This document shows, one piece after another, positions 16,229 to 28,339 of a DNA stretch of 64,000 nucleotides. Each line of letters opens with the position of its first letter. Position 1 is the stretch's first letter. The stretch is from NCBI GenBank assembly GCA_902762385.1, contig CACWNQ010000008.1, positions 1 to 64,000 of the forward strand. The letters are read 5' to 3'. The DNA is from an uncultured Bacteroidales bacterium (GTDB lineage: Bacteria > Bacteroidota > Bacteroidia > Bacteroidales > Muribaculaceae). The translations under genes were made by a program, and so were the position numbers. A model generated the notes under the pieces. That model ran no database searches, had not been told where the DNA came from, and worked only from the letters and a program-made list of their open reading frames with translations.

Positions 16229-16852
16229 TTATTCTGTTTCTTTTTGTTCTACATTAGGTTGAACATCCTTTGGCTCCTCGACTTTGGGCTGCTCGGCTTT
16301 AGGTTCCTCAACCTTTGGTTCAGGTTTAGGTTCCTGGGCTGCAGGTTTGGCCGCTTCGGGCTTAGGTGCAGGAGCTGGTTTTGGCTCGGGTGCGGGTTTC
16401 TCCTTCTCGGGCAGATAGTTGAGCTGCTTGAGAAGTGCCTCGCGACGGAACACCGCCTGCTCAAAGTCGTTAGAGAACTCAATGGCATCGGTGGGACAAG
16501 TGCTAACACAAAGTCCGCAGAAGGTGCAGCTACCCAAGTCATACATGTACTTGTCGAGCTTCATCTTCTTCTTGCCATTGGGCAGGTCAACCATGCGCGT
16601 GATAATCTGGATGGTACCATTAGGGCAGTTGCGCTCACACGTCTTGCAAGCGATGCACTTGTGGTAGCCCTCGTCGTCATAGATGAACTGCAACGTGGCT
16701 CTAAATCTCTCTGGGATTTTCAACTCAGCCCTATTCTCTGGATACTGCTCAGTGACCTTCTTGGTAAAAAGCTCCTTACCAGTCACCTCCATACCCTTGA
16801 TTAGGCTGTGTGTTCCCTCAACTAGTGAAGAGAAATACTCCTTGATGTTCAT
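16229..16852 (-). CDS. nuoI: NADH-quinone oxidoreductase subunit I with Pro/Glu/Lys-rich tail
   Basis: A 207-residue 8Fe ferredoxin-like subunit that carries clusters N6a and N6b in the peripheral arm. The two motifs are CIACKTCERNCP and CTFCGLCVSTCP. The frame extends up to 16891, but MNIKEYFSSLVEG at 16852 is the natural start. After about residue 155 the protein continues with a low-complexity tail made of repeated PEPKP, PAPKPE and KVEEPK-like words, which is longer than NuoI normally needs. The gene resumes the nuo series after the atp block; the 137-nt gap to atpG is the largest in the whole run and shows no clear promoter. Confidence 0.95.
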   Translation of the reverse strand: MNIKEYFSSLVEGTHSLIKGMEVTGKELFTKKVTEQYPENRAELKIPERFRATLQFIYDDEGYHKCIACKTCERNCPNGTIQIITRMVDLPNGKKKMKLDKYMYDLGSCTFCGLCVSTCPTDAIEFSNDFEQAVFRREALLKQLNYLPEKEKPAPEPKPAPAPKPEAAKPAAQEPKPEPKVEEPKAEQPKVEEPKDVQPNVEQKETE

Positions 16853-16989
16853 ATAATTATGTTTATTTCGGTGCTGTGCTTTAAGCAACACTCTAATAAC
16901 TACTTCTTATGCCTTGTAAAAAATATATTGAATTGCCGTGGCGTCGACAGGCATAAACAATCGGTCGCCGGTGGCATCATAGTTTCTTG

Positions 16990-17877
16990 TTAACGCTCCA
17001 CTTGGCCGCCCAAAATATCGAGCAGCTCGGTGGTGATGCTCTGCTGACGCAGCTTGTTGTATTCCAGGTTAAGCTCCTCGAGCAGCTCGGCAGCATTGTC
17101 GCTGGCAGTTTGCATCGCCATAACGCGCGAAGCCTGCTCGGACGCAGTGCTCGACACAAACACCTCCTGCATTGTTGAGCGCAAATGCAATGGGAGCACG
17201 CTATTGAAGATGCTGTTAGCGTCGGGCTCAAAGATGCAAGGACTTGCAGCGGCACGAGGATCAACATCACGGGCCAGAGCCTCGGCGCTCAACGGCAACA
17301 GCTGCTCCTGCGTCATGAGTTGACGACTTGAACTCACATATTGCATATAGGCGACATCGACACGGTCGTAGATGTGGTCAACAAAACGACTACGCAGCAA
17401 CTCGGTGAAATCGGTGAGCTGCTCCATTGTGCTGCGTGTGCTCATGAAGGGCACGTCCTCGACCTTGATACTCTTTGACTCAATCTTATGTACTGCCTTC
17501 GACATCTTCTTACCTACTGGTATGACAGTGATGCCCAAGCTCTTGCCATACTGCTTGCGCAGTGCCTCAATTGCATCGAGCAATTTCTTGAAGATGTTGA
17601 TGTTGAACGCACCACACAAGCCGTCGTCGCTACCATAAACAACCAGCGCAACATGTCGCACTTCGCGCTCCTCAATGAGAGGCGAAGTGAATTCCTGGTC
17701 AGTAACGAGCAAGTGACTGAGCACGTCGCGCACCATGCCACGATAGGGCTTAAGGCGCTGCAACTGTCCAGTAGCCTTGTGCATCTTAGCCGACGAAATC
17801 ATTTTCATCGCGCTAGTGGTCTTCTCGGTCGAAGCAACCGAGCTGATGCGTCCTTTAAGTTCTCGAAGTGTTGCCAT
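16990..17877 (-). CDS. atpG: F1Fo ATP synthase subunit gamma
   Basis: A 295-residue central stalk subunit. The N-terminus (TLRELKGRISSVASTEKTTSAMKMISSAKM) and the C-terminus (MAMQTASDNAAELLEELNLEYNKLRQQSITTELLDI) form the conserved coiled coil that rotates inside the alpha3beta3 ring; the Rossmann-like middle contains YGSDDGLCGAFN. It is the last atp gene before nuoI, 34 nt after atpA. Confidence 0.96.
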   Translation of the reverse strand: MATLRELKGRISSVASTEKTTSAMKMISSAKMHKATGQLQRLKPYRGMVRDVLSHLLVTDQEFTSPLIEEREVRHVALVVYGSDDGLCGAFNINIFKKLLDAIEALRKQYGKSLGITVIPVGKKMSKAVHKIESKSIKVEDVPFMSTRSTMEQLTDFTELLRSRFVDHIYDRVDVAYMQYVSSSRQLMTQEQLLPLSAEALARDVDPRAAASPCIFEPDANSIFNSVLPLHLRSTMQEVFVSSTASEQASRVMAMQTASDNAAELLEELNLEYNKLRQQSITTELLDILGGQVER

Positions 17878-17911
17878 TAAAAAGCTAAAACCTTAAAAAT
17901 CAACAATAATG

Positions 17912-19489
17912 TCAAACGCTATATTTGCCTGAGATCTCGGCTGCAGCGTCTTTGAGCTTAGCCATCACGTCGTCATCAATCTTGCCGCTCTTGAGCACAT
18001 CAAGCACATCGGCCTGATGCTTAGCATGCAAATACTGGATGAGCAGTTGCTCAAACTCGGCCACCTTGTCCATGGGCACGCTCTCAAGCAAACCGTTCAC
18101 ACCACAGTAAATCACAGCAATCTGTTCCTCGACGGGTACAGGCTGATACTGTGGCTGAACAAGCAGTCGCTCATTCTTGCGGCCAGTGTCGATGGTGCGT
18201 GCAGTCACAGGGTCGATATCGCCACCAAACTTGGTGAACGACTCAAGCTCACGGAACTGTGCCTGAGCAATCTTGAGAGTACCAGCCACCTTCTTCATAG
18301 CCTTGATTTGAGCGTTACCACCCACACGCGACACCGAGATACCTACATTCACCGCTGGACGGATACCATTGTTAAACAATGCAGTCTCAAGGTAAATCTG
18401 ACCATCGGTAATAGAAATCACGTTGGTAGGGATATAGGCGCTCACATCGCCGGCCTGAGTCTCGATAATGGGGAGCGCAGTGAGCGAACCACCACCCTTC
18501 ACTTTACCCTTGAGGGCTGCGGGTAGGTCGTTCATTGCCTCGGCCACTTTCTGGTTCTCATTGATTTTAGCTGCACGCTCGAGCAAGCGGCTGTGCAGGT
18601 AGAAGATGTCGCCAGGATAAGCCTCACGTCCTGATGGGCGCTTGAGGATCAGCGAAATCTCACGGTAAGCAACAGCCTGCTTCGACAAATCGTCATAGAC
18701 CACAAGGGCATCACGACCTGTATCGCGGAAGTACTCACCAATAGCGGCACCGGCAAAAGGCGCATAATAACGCATCGAAGCCGAGTCGGCTGCAGTGGCT
18801 GCAATCACTACGCTGTAGGGCATTGCGCCATGCTGATTCAACTGGTTGACAAGCGCTGCCACAGTCGAAGCTTTCTGACCGATGGCCACATAGATGCAGT
18901 AAACAGGTTTACCTGCATCATATCCTGCTTTTTGATTAATTATTGTATCAACAGCGATAGCAGTCTTTCCGATCTGACGGTCACCGATAATGAGCTCACG
19001 CTGGCCACGGCCAATGGGAATCATTGAGTCGATGGCCTTAAGACCTGTCTGCAGTGGCTGATTTACAGGCTGGCGGAAAATAACGCCTGGTGCCTTGCGC
19101 TCCAGTGGCAGACGCACAAGTTCGCCCTCAATAGGCCCCTTGCCATCGAGTGGCTCGCCCAGCACGTTGATAACGCGTCCGAGCAGCCCCTCTCCCACAG
19201 GAATGGATGCAATCTCGCCAGTGCGTCGCACTTTCATGCCCTCGGCCACGCTGTCGACCTTGTCCATAAGTATCACACCCACGTTGCTCTCCTCAAGGTT
19301 CATAGCAACGCCAGTAACACCGTTCTCAAACTCGACAAGCTCATTGGCCTCGACGTTCTCAAGTCCGTAGACATGAGCCACGCCGTCGCCCACCTCAAGC
19401 ACTGTTCCCACCTCCTCAAACGACACCTTACTCTCGATGTCACTGAGTTGCTGTTTCAGTATATCAGATATTTCACTTGGGTTTATCAT
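17912..19489 (-). CDS. atpA: F1Fo ATP synthase subunit alpha
   Basis: A 525-residue non-catalytic nucleotide-binding subunit of F1. The P-loop GDRQIGKT is at residues 169-176; most homologues have Thr where this has Ile. The arginine-finger region is in [11 protein letters not shown]. It alternates with beta subunits in the hexamer. The gene lies 10 nt after atpH and 34 nt before atpG. Confidence 0.97.
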   Translation of the reverse strand: MINPSEISDILKQQLSDIESKVSFEEVGTVLEVGDGVAHVYGLENVEANELVEFENGVTGVAMNLEESNVGVILMDKVDSVAEGMKVRRTGEIASIPVGEGLLGRVINVLGEPLDGKGPIEGELVRLPLERKAPGVIFRQPVNQPLQTGLKAIDSMIPIGRGQRELIIGDRQIGKTAIAVDTIINQKAGYDAGKPVYCIYVAIGQKASTVAALVNQLNQHGAMPYSVVIAATAADSASMRYYAPFAGAAIGEYFRDTGRDALVVYDDLSKQAVAYREISLILKRPSGREAYPGDIFYLHSRLLERAAKINENQKVAEAMNDLPAALKGKVKGGGSLTALPIIETQAGDVSAYIPTNVISITDGQIYLETALFNNGIRPAVNVGISVSRVGGNAQIKAMKKVAGTLKIAQAQFRELESFTKFGGDIDPVTARTIDTGRKNERLLVQPQYQPVPVEEQIAVIYCGVNGLLESVPMDKVAEFEQLLIQYLHAKHQADVLDVLKSGKIDDDVMAKLKDAAAEISGKYSV

Positions 19490-19499
19490 CTCACTCTTA

Positions 19500-20039
19500 T
19501 TAACTTAGGAGTTTTAAACGCAATTTTTCTAATTGACTTTTCACCGATGCATCGAGCACACGCGAGTCGACATCGACAGTGAATCCACCAATGAGGTCTG
19601 GGTCGACTCTCTTGGTAAGCTCAATAGTCTTGCCTCCAAGTTGCTCTTTAACAACATCGACAATATCATTAATCTCGTCATCGCCAAGCGCAGTGGCAGT
19701 AACGACTTCAACCTTAGCGATACCATTGAGCTCACGGTACTGCTTCATGAAAGCCAGAGCAATGGGTCGCAAAAAGTCGATTCGGTTGTTCTTAATAACC
19801 AACTCCATAAACCTTGCCGAAGTGCCATCGTGGTCGCCACCCGTTGCCGCGCACAGCAGTTTGAGCTTGTCGGCAATGGGCAAGAACGGATTATTGACAG
19901 CCTTTTTCAATCCAGCCTGAGCTGCATAGGCAACATCGAGACGCTTCATCTCGTTGTATACAACTTGAGTGTCGCCGCGCTCCTGCGAGAGTTTGAAAAG
20001 CGCCTTAGCATATCGGTTAGGAATAAGTCCGTCGTTCAT
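19500..20039 (-). CDS. atpH: F1Fo ATP synthase subunit delta (OSCP)
   Basis: A 179-residue stator subunit that connects the top of F1 to the b subunits. The N-terminal helical domain begins [18 protein letters not shown] and the C-terminal part contains [13 protein letters not shown] and the family's [19 protein letters not shown]. It is 8 nt from atpF and 10 nt from atpA, consistent with coupled translation. Confidence 0.94.
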   Translation of the reverse strand: MNDGLIPNRYAKALFKLSQERGDTQVVYNEMKRLDVAYAAQAGLKKAVNNPFLPIADKLKLLCAATGGDHDGTSARFMELVIKNNRIDFLRPIALAFMKQYRELNGIAKVEVVTATALGDDEINDIVDVVKEQLGGKTIELTKRVDPDLIGGFTVDVDSRVLDASVKSQLEKLRLKLLS

Positions 20040-20047
20040 CGTGTTGA

Positions 20048-20545
20048 TTAGTTACTAGATTCAACCTCGGTAAGTAGTTTCTTCACCAGTTCGCGCTGTG
20101 CCTTGTCGTCGCTCATGTTGCGGCGAATTACCTGCTCGGCAATCTGCAAAGCATAGGCACCCACGTCCTGACGCAACTGATGCTCACTCTCCTTGCGTGA
20201 CTGTTCTATAGTCACTTGAGCGGCATCGGTCACTTTCTTCGCCTCGACAGCAGCCTCGGCCTTAGCCTGCTCGATGATTTCGGTTTTCATCTTGGCTGCG
20301 TCGCGCAAAATGTCGGCCTGCTGCTTGCGTGCGTCGGCGACAAGAGCGTCGGCGTCGCGCTTGGCATTATCGAGCTTCGACTTCGCCTCCTGAGCATAGG
20401 CAACGCCTTCATCAATTAGCTTGGCACGTTCGTCCATACTCTTGATGATAAAAGGCCACGCCCATTTTGCCAGGATGAAGTAGAGGCAAGCAAATGCCAA
20501 GAACATCCAGAACACCAGGCCAAATTCAGGCTTAAACAGTTCCAT
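20048..20545 (-). CDS. atpF: F1Fo ATP synthase subunit b
   Basis: A 165-residue stator stalk protein with one N-terminal membrane helix (LVFWMFLAFACLYFILAKWAW) and a long Ala/Glu/Lys/Gln-rich helix that forms the peripheral stalk. Length and layout are those of a standard b subunit; a single copy is present. It sits between atpE (25 nt) and atpH (8 nt). Confidence 0.94.
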   Translation of the reverse strand: MELFKPEFGLVFWMFLAFACLYFILAKWAWPFIIKSMDERAKLIDEGVAYAQEAKSKLDNAKRDADALVADARKQQADILRDAAKMKTEIIEQAKAEAAVEAKKVTDAAQVTIEQSRKESEHQLRQDVGAYALQIAEQVIRRNMSDDKAQRELVKKLLTEVESSN

Positions 20546-20570
20546 CTAAAAACCTTTCTTAGAATGGTGA

Positions 20571-21958
<1,388 letters not shown>

Positions 21959-21985
21959 AAAAAGAGAGTTACCTAATATCTATAA

Positions 21986-22219
21986 TCAATAAAGACACAC
22001 ATTAACCACATTGTCCTTCACGTCGACGATTCCACCCTTAATCTCTTGAGTTGTGGTGTTATCGCCCTCGACATAAGACATGGTGCCAGGCACCAGCGAT
22101 GACACGAGAGCGGCATGGTTGTTCAGGATTTGAAACGAGCCCAAAGCACCTGGAAGGGTCACTTGGTCGACCTTGCCCTCAAATTCAATTTTCTCGGCCG
22201 ATATAATTTTAAGTGTCAT
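21986..22219 (-). CDS. atpC: F1Fo ATP synthase subunit epsilon, short form
   Basis: A 77-residue protein holding only the beta-sandwich domain of epsilon (ISAEKIEFEGKVDQVTLPG, FQILNNHAALVS). The C-terminal helix pair that can inhibit ATP hydrolysis in other bacteria is absent, as is usual for Bacteroidota. It follows atpD by 59 nt; that gap carries a heptamer word array. Confidence 0.92.
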   Translation of the reverse strand: MTLKIISAEKIEFEGKVDQVTLPGALGSFQILNNHAALVSSLVPGTMSYVEGDNTTTQEIKGGIVDVKDNVVNVCLY

Positions 22220-22229
22220 AGTGTCTTTA

Positions 22230-22263
22230 AGTTCTAAGTTGTCAGTTTTAGTTATCAGTTATT
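22230..22263. repeat. Degenerate heptamer array between atpD and atpC
   Basis: AGTTCTA, AGTTGTC, AGTTTT (one base short), AGTTATC and AGTTATT run in series within the 59-nt gap inside the operon. Confidence 0.7.
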
Positions 22264-22278
22264 AATTCTGATATCTTA

Positions 22279-23793
<1,515 letters not shown>

Positions 23794-23818
23794 TTATTTA
23801 TGCTGTATTGTATTATTT

Positions 23819-23826
23819 CAAAATTA
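23819..23826 (-). promoter_or_regulatory. Possible internal -7 box for the atp block
   Basis: Minus-strand TAATTTTG overlaps the nuoH stop codon and would give a leader of about 33 nt for atpD. No -33 TTTG is found at 19-20 nt, so this is weak. Confidence 0.3.
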
Positions 23827-24906
23827 GCCTGCAAAATGCCATCCCATGCTAACGATAATAGCCATCAACACTAGGTTGAATAGTCCTATTGGCATCAAGT
23901 AGCGCCACTCAAGTGCCAGCATCTGGTCGATACGCACGCGTGGGAACGACCACTTAAACCAAATGATGATGAATGACACGAGAATCGCTTTACCAAGGAA
24001 CCATATGGTAGATGGGATGTAATCCATCACGGCGTTGAATCCGTCCCAACCACTCACGTGCAATGGCATCCAGCCACCTAAGAATAGCAGCGTGGCAATG
24101 CCCGACACAATGAAGAGGTTAAGATATTCAGCCAGGTAGAAGAAACCGAAATGGATACCTGAATACTCGGTGTGATAACCAGCAGTGAGCTCATGCTCGG
24201 CCTCGGGAAGGTCGAATGGGCCACGGTTGGTCTCGGCGGTAGCAGCGATTACATAGATGATAAAGGCGATGATTGCTGGGATGTGGCCAGTGAAGATGAA
24301 CCAGCCATTCTGCTGAGCCTCGACAAGACCTGTCACACTCATGGTGCCAGCAAGGCACACGATGGTGAGCATGGCAATGCCAATCGAGAGTTCGTAGCTG
24401 ATCATCTGCGCACCACTACGCATGGCGCCAATCATTGTATACTTGCTGTTACTCGACCAACCGGCAAGCAAGATACCAACCACGCCAAGCGACGACACAG
24501 CGGTCATGAAAAAGATACCGATGTTGAAGTCGATGGCCTGAAGGCCCTTGCCCCAAGGCAGGCATGCAAACACTACCACCGATGCAATCAGCACGAAGTA
24601 AGGCGCTAACTTGTGGAGGAAGTTGTCGGTCTTCCACAGTCCCACCACCTCCTTGATGAGCATCTTGATAACGTCGGCAAAAATCTGCAACGAGCCCCAT
24701 GGTCCCACACGCAGTGGACCACGACGGCACTGGAACCAGGCGCACACCCAGCGTTCGTACATGATGTAGAACATCGCGAGCACCGTGTAGGCCAGCAACA
24801 GCAGGGCTCCTACAATCACACACTCTATTGTCGTTGCCAACCATTGTGGCATCACTCCAATAAGCAGGTCATTAAACCAATTAGTGACTACACTGAAGTC
24901 AAACAT
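23824..24906 (-). CDS. nuoH: NADH-quinone oxidoreductase subunit H
   Basis: A 360-residue membrane subunit at the junction of the two arms; it forms part of the quinone chamber. Typical blocks are YERWVCAWFQCRRGPLRVGP, YELSIGIAML, AETNRGPFDLPEAEHELTAGYHTEYSG and FPRVRIDQMLALEWR. It is 55 nt after nuoCD and, unusually, is followed not by nuoI but by atpD. Confidence 0.97.
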   Translation of the reverse strand: MFDFSVVTNWFNDLLIGVMPQWLATTIECVIVGALLLLAYTVLAMFYIMYERWVCAWFQCRRGPLRVGPWGSLQIFADVIKMLIKEVVGLWKTDNFLHKLAPYFVLIASVVVFACLPWGKGLQAIDFNIGIFFMTAVSSLGVVGILLAGWSSNSKYTMIGAMRSGAQMISYELSIGIAMLTIVCLAGTMSVTGLVEAQQNGWFIFTGHIPAIIAFIIYVIAATAETNRGPFDLPEAEHELTAGYHTEYSGIHFGFFYLAEYLNLFIVSGIATLLFLGGWMPLHVSGWDGFNAVMDYIPSTIWFLGKAILVSFIIIWFKWSFPRVRIDQMLALEWRYLMPIGLFNLVLMAIIVSMGWHFAG

Positions 24907-24961
24907 AATCTATATATATAATATGTGTGTTTATAATCTGTTTTTTCTCTCGTGCCGCACG

Positions 24962-26611
24962 TTAACGGTCAATATCGGGAATCACATAGTCGATTGACGC
25001 TGTGATTGTGATAAGGTCGGCAATCAAGTTGTCCTTGCAAGTGAGGTCAACAACACCCACCAAGTTGAAACAAGGACTCTGGAAGTGCAGACGGTAAGGT
25101 TTCTGGAATGGCTTGGGATCACCATCACTCTCAAGATAAACGCCAAACGCGCCACGACTACCCTCAACCTGCTGATACCAATGCCCTGCAGGCAACTTGA
25201 TGAGTTTGGGCACCTTAGCAATATATTCGCCCTCGATGCCTTCTTTCTCGAGCATGTCGCAGCACTGACGCAGAATCTTAATGCTCTCTTCCATCTCCTT
25301 CATACGAACCATGTAACGGTCCATTGAGTCGCCAGTCTCATACATTACCTCGTCAAACTCCACTTCGTTGTAGAGCGAGTAAGGATGGCACTTGCGCACG
25401 TCGCAATGGTGACCGCTGGCACGTCCCGAAGGACCTGTGATAGCATAGTTGATAGCATCTTCCTTGCCAAGGATTCCAACACCCACCATACGGTTACGGG
25501 CGATGATGTTGCCAGTAAAGAGCTTGTGATACTCTTTAAGCTTGCTGGTAATCACATCGCAAGCATGACGAACATCGTTGATAAATTCGGGATGAACGTC
25601 GGCTTTAACGCCGCCAATGGTGAGATAGCTCATCGACATGCGTGCGCCACAAGTTTTGTCGAAGATATCGTAGATGAGTTCGCGCTCGCGGAATCCATAG
25701 AAGAATGCAGTCGTAGCACCCTGGTCCATTGTCAAGCAGCCGTAGCTGAGCAAGTGACTCGAGAGGCGCATCAGCTCATCCATCATCATGCGAATGAGCT
25801 CAGCACGGTGAGGCACTTCAAGACCCATAGCCTTCTCAATGCACAAGCACAGGCAATGACGGTTGATGTGGGCCGACATATAGTCCATTCGTTCGGTGTA
25901 GAGAAGAGTCTGTGGGTAGGTCAGGCTCTCGCACATCTTCTCTATGCCACGATGAATGTAACCACTCACCACGTCGACTTTCTTTACCAGCTCACCCTCA
26001 ATCGAGGCACGATAACGCATCACACCGTGGGTAGATGGGTGCTGAGGACCAACGTTAACAACATATTCATCATCGTCGAACACCTTGCCGTCGATGCGTG
26101 TCACATTGCCTTGCTCGTCCTCAACCAGGCGATAGGTGTTATCCTCGTTCTCCTCGTCGTCAAGACGCAGAGGGTTCTTCTCGGGATCATCGTCATAGTC
26201 CTTGCGCAGAGGGTAACCTACCCAGTCGTTACGCAAGAAGAAACGGCGCATGTCGGGGTGATTAATGAACTCTATGCCATAGAAGTCGAAGACCTCGCGC
26301 TCCTGATAGTTGGCCACGGCCCACAGGTCACTCACACTGTGAAGGCGAGGTTGCTCACGATCGGTGGTAGCCACTTTCACGTGAATCATTTCCTGAGTCT
26401 CGGTATTGGTCAAGTAGTACATCACTCCCAGCTCCTCTTTCCAGTCAACGCCCACAAGAGCAGTAAGATAGTCGAAGTGGAGCTCTTCCTTGAGCGATCG
26501 TGCAAGATCGTGCCACTGCTTATCGGGCACTGTAATCAGCAAAAACTCGCCGCTGGCATCACATTGAGCCTCGGGACACAACTTGCCGATTTTTTCTTGT
26601 ATATCTGCCAT
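24962..26611 (-). CDS. nuoCD: NADH-quinone oxidoreductase fused subunits C/D
   Basis: A 549-residue fusion. The NuoC part (about 1-140) includes FDYLTALVGVDW and the signature EREVFDFYGIEF; the NuoD part starts near residue 180 with VNVGPQHPSTHGVMRY, continues with YTERMDYMS and RMMMDELMRLSSHL and ends DYVIPDIDR. The His of PSTHG and the Tyr of ERMDY line the quinone site. A highly acidic linker (DDDPEKNPLRLDDEENED) joins the halves. Fused C/D is common in Bacteroidota and enterobacteria. It is 36 nt after nuoB. Confidence 0.97.
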   Translation of the reverse strand: MADIQEKIGKLCPEAQCDASGEFLLITVPDKQWHDLARSLKEELHFDYLTALVGVDWKEELGVMYYLTNTETQEMIHVKVATTDREQPRLHSVSDLWAVANYQEREVFDFYGIEFINHPDMRRFFLRNDWVGYPLRKDYDDDPEKNPLRLDDEENEDNTYRLVEDEQGNVTRIDGKVFDDDEYVVNVGPQHPSTHGVMRYRASIEGELVKKVDVVSGYIHRGIEKMCESLTYPQTLLYTERMDYMSAHINRHCLCLCIEKAMGLEVPHRAELIRMMMDELMRLSSHLLSYGCLTMDQGATTAFFYGFRERELIYDIFDKTCGARMSMSYLTIGGVKADVHPEFINDVRHACDVITSKLKEYHKLFTGNIIARNRMVGVGILGKEDAINYAITGPSGRASGHHCDVRKCHPYSLYNEVEFDEVMYETGDSMDRYMVRMKEMEESIKILRQCCDMLEKEGIEGEYIAKVPKLIKLPAGHWYQQVEGSRGAFGVYLESDGDPKPFQKPYRLHFQSPCFNLVGVVDLTCKDNLIADLITITASIDYVIPDIDR

Positions 26612-26647
26612 ATATAATAATGTGTATGGGTTTTAATACTTAATTTT

Positions 26648-27244
26648 CTACTTCTCGCTAGCCTTCTCGAAGAACTTCTTGCGGCTCTCCTTGCGATTAA
26701 CGCCACCAAAGAACTTCTGCACCTTAATCTTGCGCTGTAGCTGCATCAAGGCATAGAACATAGCCTCGGGACGAGGAGGACATCCTGGCAGATACACATC
26801 AACCGGGATTATCTCATCAATGCCCTTAACCACGCAGTAGCTGTTCTTGAACGGGCCACCACTCACGGTGCAAGCGCCACAGGCAATCACATATTTGGGC
26901 TCGGCCATCTGCTCATAGAGGCGTTTCAAAGCTGGAGCCATGCGGTAGGTGATTGTACCTTGACACATGATATAGTCGGCCTGGCGAGGTGAGTTACGCG
27001 CAACCTCAAAACCAAAGCGAGCCATGTCGTAGCGGGCAGCGCCCAAGCACATGAACTCAATAGCACAGCAGCTGGTGCCGAAGCAGAATGGCCACAGCGA
27101 ATTGCTGATACCCCAGTTTATCAACTGGTCGAGCTTGCCAACCACCACATTGGTGCCACTGGCGTTTAACTCCTGCACGAGCTGATCGATATACTCGTTG
27201 TCCTTGAAGTCCTCGTGCTTCATGCTTTTTATCTTTACTTCCAT
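26648..27244 (-). CDS. nuoB: NADH-quinone oxidoreductase subunit B
   Basis: A 198-residue peripheral-arm subunit carrying cluster N2, the last relay before quinone. The ligands are visible as the double cysteine in GTSCCAIEF, the Cys in GACTVSGGPF and the Cys in GCPPRPE. The frame is open to 27355 inside nuoA, but MEVKIKSMKHEDFKDNEY at 27244 matches the family; this gives a 10-nt overlap with the nuoA stop, consistent with coupled translation. Confidence 0.96.
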   Translation of the reverse strand: MEVKIKSMKHEDFKDNEYIDQLVQELNASGTNVVVGKLDQLINWGISNSLWPFCFGTSCCAIEFMCLGAARYDMARFGFEVARNSPRQADYIMCQGTITYRMAPALKRLYEQMAEPKYVIACGACTVSGGPFKNSYCVVKGIDEIIPVDVYLPGCPPRPEAMFYALMQLQRKIKVQKFFGGVNRKESRKKFFEKASEK

Positions 27245-27603
27245 CGCAGCGCTCCTTTCTTCCAGGCATAAGCCAGACCTAAAACAAGAATAAACAAGAA
27301 TGTTCCCACTGCAAGCAGTGCAGTAGAGCCTATCGTCTTTGCTATTGCAGCCCATGGGAACAGGAACACTGTTTCCACATCAAACATCAAGAACAGAATA
27401 GCAAACAGATAGTAACCCACATGGAACTGAGCCATGCTCTCGCCACGAGTAGGAATACCACACTCATAGGTCTCGCCTTTCTTCTGAGTGAAGCTGCGTG
27501 GGCCTATCAACCTAGCAATGAGTAGCGCCGCAAACACCAGCACAGCACCGGTGATCACCGCTGTAACGGCCAGGGTAGTATTCTGAATACCTAGTAAAAC
27601 CAT
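27235..27603 (-). CDS. nuoA: NADH-quinone oxidoreductase subunit A
   Basis: A 122-residue, three-helix membrane subunit. The family block KGETYECGIPTRGESMAQFHVGYYLFAILFLMFDVET is interrupted nowhere and includes the conserved loop cysteine. It is the first gene of the leftward nuo/atp run. A -7 box lies about 310 nt upstream, so the transcript would have a long leader with a stable hairpin. No nuoE, nuoF or nuoG is present; the electron donor of such 11-subunit complexes is unsettled. Confidence 0.95.
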   Translation of the reverse strand: MVLLGIQNTTLAVTAVITGAVLVFAALLIARLIGPRSFTQKKGETYECGIPTRGESMAQFHVGYYLFAILFLMFDVETVFLFPWAAIAKTIGSTALLAVGTFLFILVLGLAYAWKKGALRWK

Positions 27604-27671
27604 AAAATTACTTTTTTGTTATGTGGTTAATTATTTATTTCTCTAGCAAAAAACCGGTTAACAACACAATA

Positions 27672-27713
27672 AGCCACCGCAGTGGGTATTATTGACTTTC
27701 GCCCTGCAGTGGC
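27672..27713 (-). promoter_or_regulatory. Hairpin in the nuoA leader
   Basis: On the minus strand GCCACTGCAG pairs with CTGCGGTGGC (10 bp, one G-U pair in RNA) around a 22-nt loop. There is no adjacent T-run on either side, so a regulatory or stabilising leader element is more likely than a terminator. Confidence 0.5.
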
Positions 27714-27910
27714 CTACTGTGGAATCCAGATAATTGTGTATTGTAACAAGAGTGCGCAACAAATTACACCTGCCTGTGGCAAGCGTATCATTCATGTTGC
27801 TATATAAGGCATCTCTCATTAATTGCAATTAATTTTACATTAAGCACTTAATCTTTAAAAGGTAGCTTTAGTAACAAGCCTCTTGATATTAGTTTTGTGC
27901 TAATGCGGTG

Positions 27911-27918
27911 CAAATATA
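27911..27918 (-). promoter_or_regulatory. -7 box for the nuo/atp run
   Basis: Minus-strand TATATTTG is the only clear -7 box leftward in this gap. The implied 5' leader of nuoA is about 300 nt. Confidence 0.5.
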
Positions 27919-28001
27919 GTAATTTTTTTTCAATCAAAAAACATCTTATATAATATAATTATTAACAACTTAAATTAAAATTAAATAAAGTGCATTGATG
28001 T

Positions 28002-28032
28002 TTTGATTATTCACTGAAAAAAACTATCTTTG
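28002..28032 (+). promoter_or_regulatory. Consensus promoter without a downstream gene
   Basis: TTTG at 28002-28005, 19 nt, TATCTTTG at 28025-28032. The nearest gene start is over 320 nt away and a second promoter intervenes. Confidence 0.65.
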
Positions 28033-28036
28033 CAAT

Positions 28037-28145
28037 CTGCTTCAAAAGTCATGAAGACCAGCGAACACCAGGTAGCTTTTATGTTATAATTTATAACTTA
28101 TTTGCAACAACATGTTAATCAGTGTATTAAGTTAATATTTTTAGA
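28037..28145 (+). ncRNA. Candidate small RNA
   Basis: The predicted transcript from the promoter at 28002-28032 carries an AT-rich hairpin (GTTATA/TATAAC near 28083-28097) and a short stem TTAAT/ATTAA followed by a T-run near 28138-28142. A 12-codon frame (28051-28089) is the only reading frame. The evidence is a promoter plus a weak end signal only. Confidence 0.3.
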
Positions 28146-28207
28146 ATTTAAGACACAATTTTACACTTTTTAGCACCCGAAATTGCTTCTATGTCGTAAT
28201 AAATGCC

Positions 28208-28215
28208 TACCTTTG
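28208..28215 (+). promoter_or_regulatory. -7 box of the M23 peptidase gene
   Basis: TACCTTTG gives a leader of about 140 nt. Confidence 0.6.
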
Positions 28216-28255
28216 TGCGTTCAAATTTATGTAGTGACCCTATTTTAGAGGTCAA

Positions 28256-28339
28256 CAAGAAGCCCGAGGAAAGGTTATACAAACTGTGACTGCCTCACCC
28301 TCACTCCACTCATTTATTGTTTTATTATGAGGCTTCTTG
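28256..28339 (+). promoter_or_regulatory. Long-range stem in the peptidase leader
   Basis: CAAGAAGCC (28256-28264) pairs perfectly with GGCTTCTTG (28331-28339), enclosing about 66 nt that contains GAGG and CCTC. The stem ends 20 nt before the ATG and no strong T-run follows, so it may be a structured 5' leader. Confidence 0.45.

Noticed and set aside
16853-16989. Separate promoter or small gene in the atpG-nuoI gap
   Set aside because: No TAnnTTTG box is present on the minus strand, and the only frame is a 25-codon one without support.
28261-28275. RNase P-like word GAGGAAAG in the M23 leader
   Set aside because: Only this short word matches; none of the other conserved RNase P segments occur and the region is far too small.
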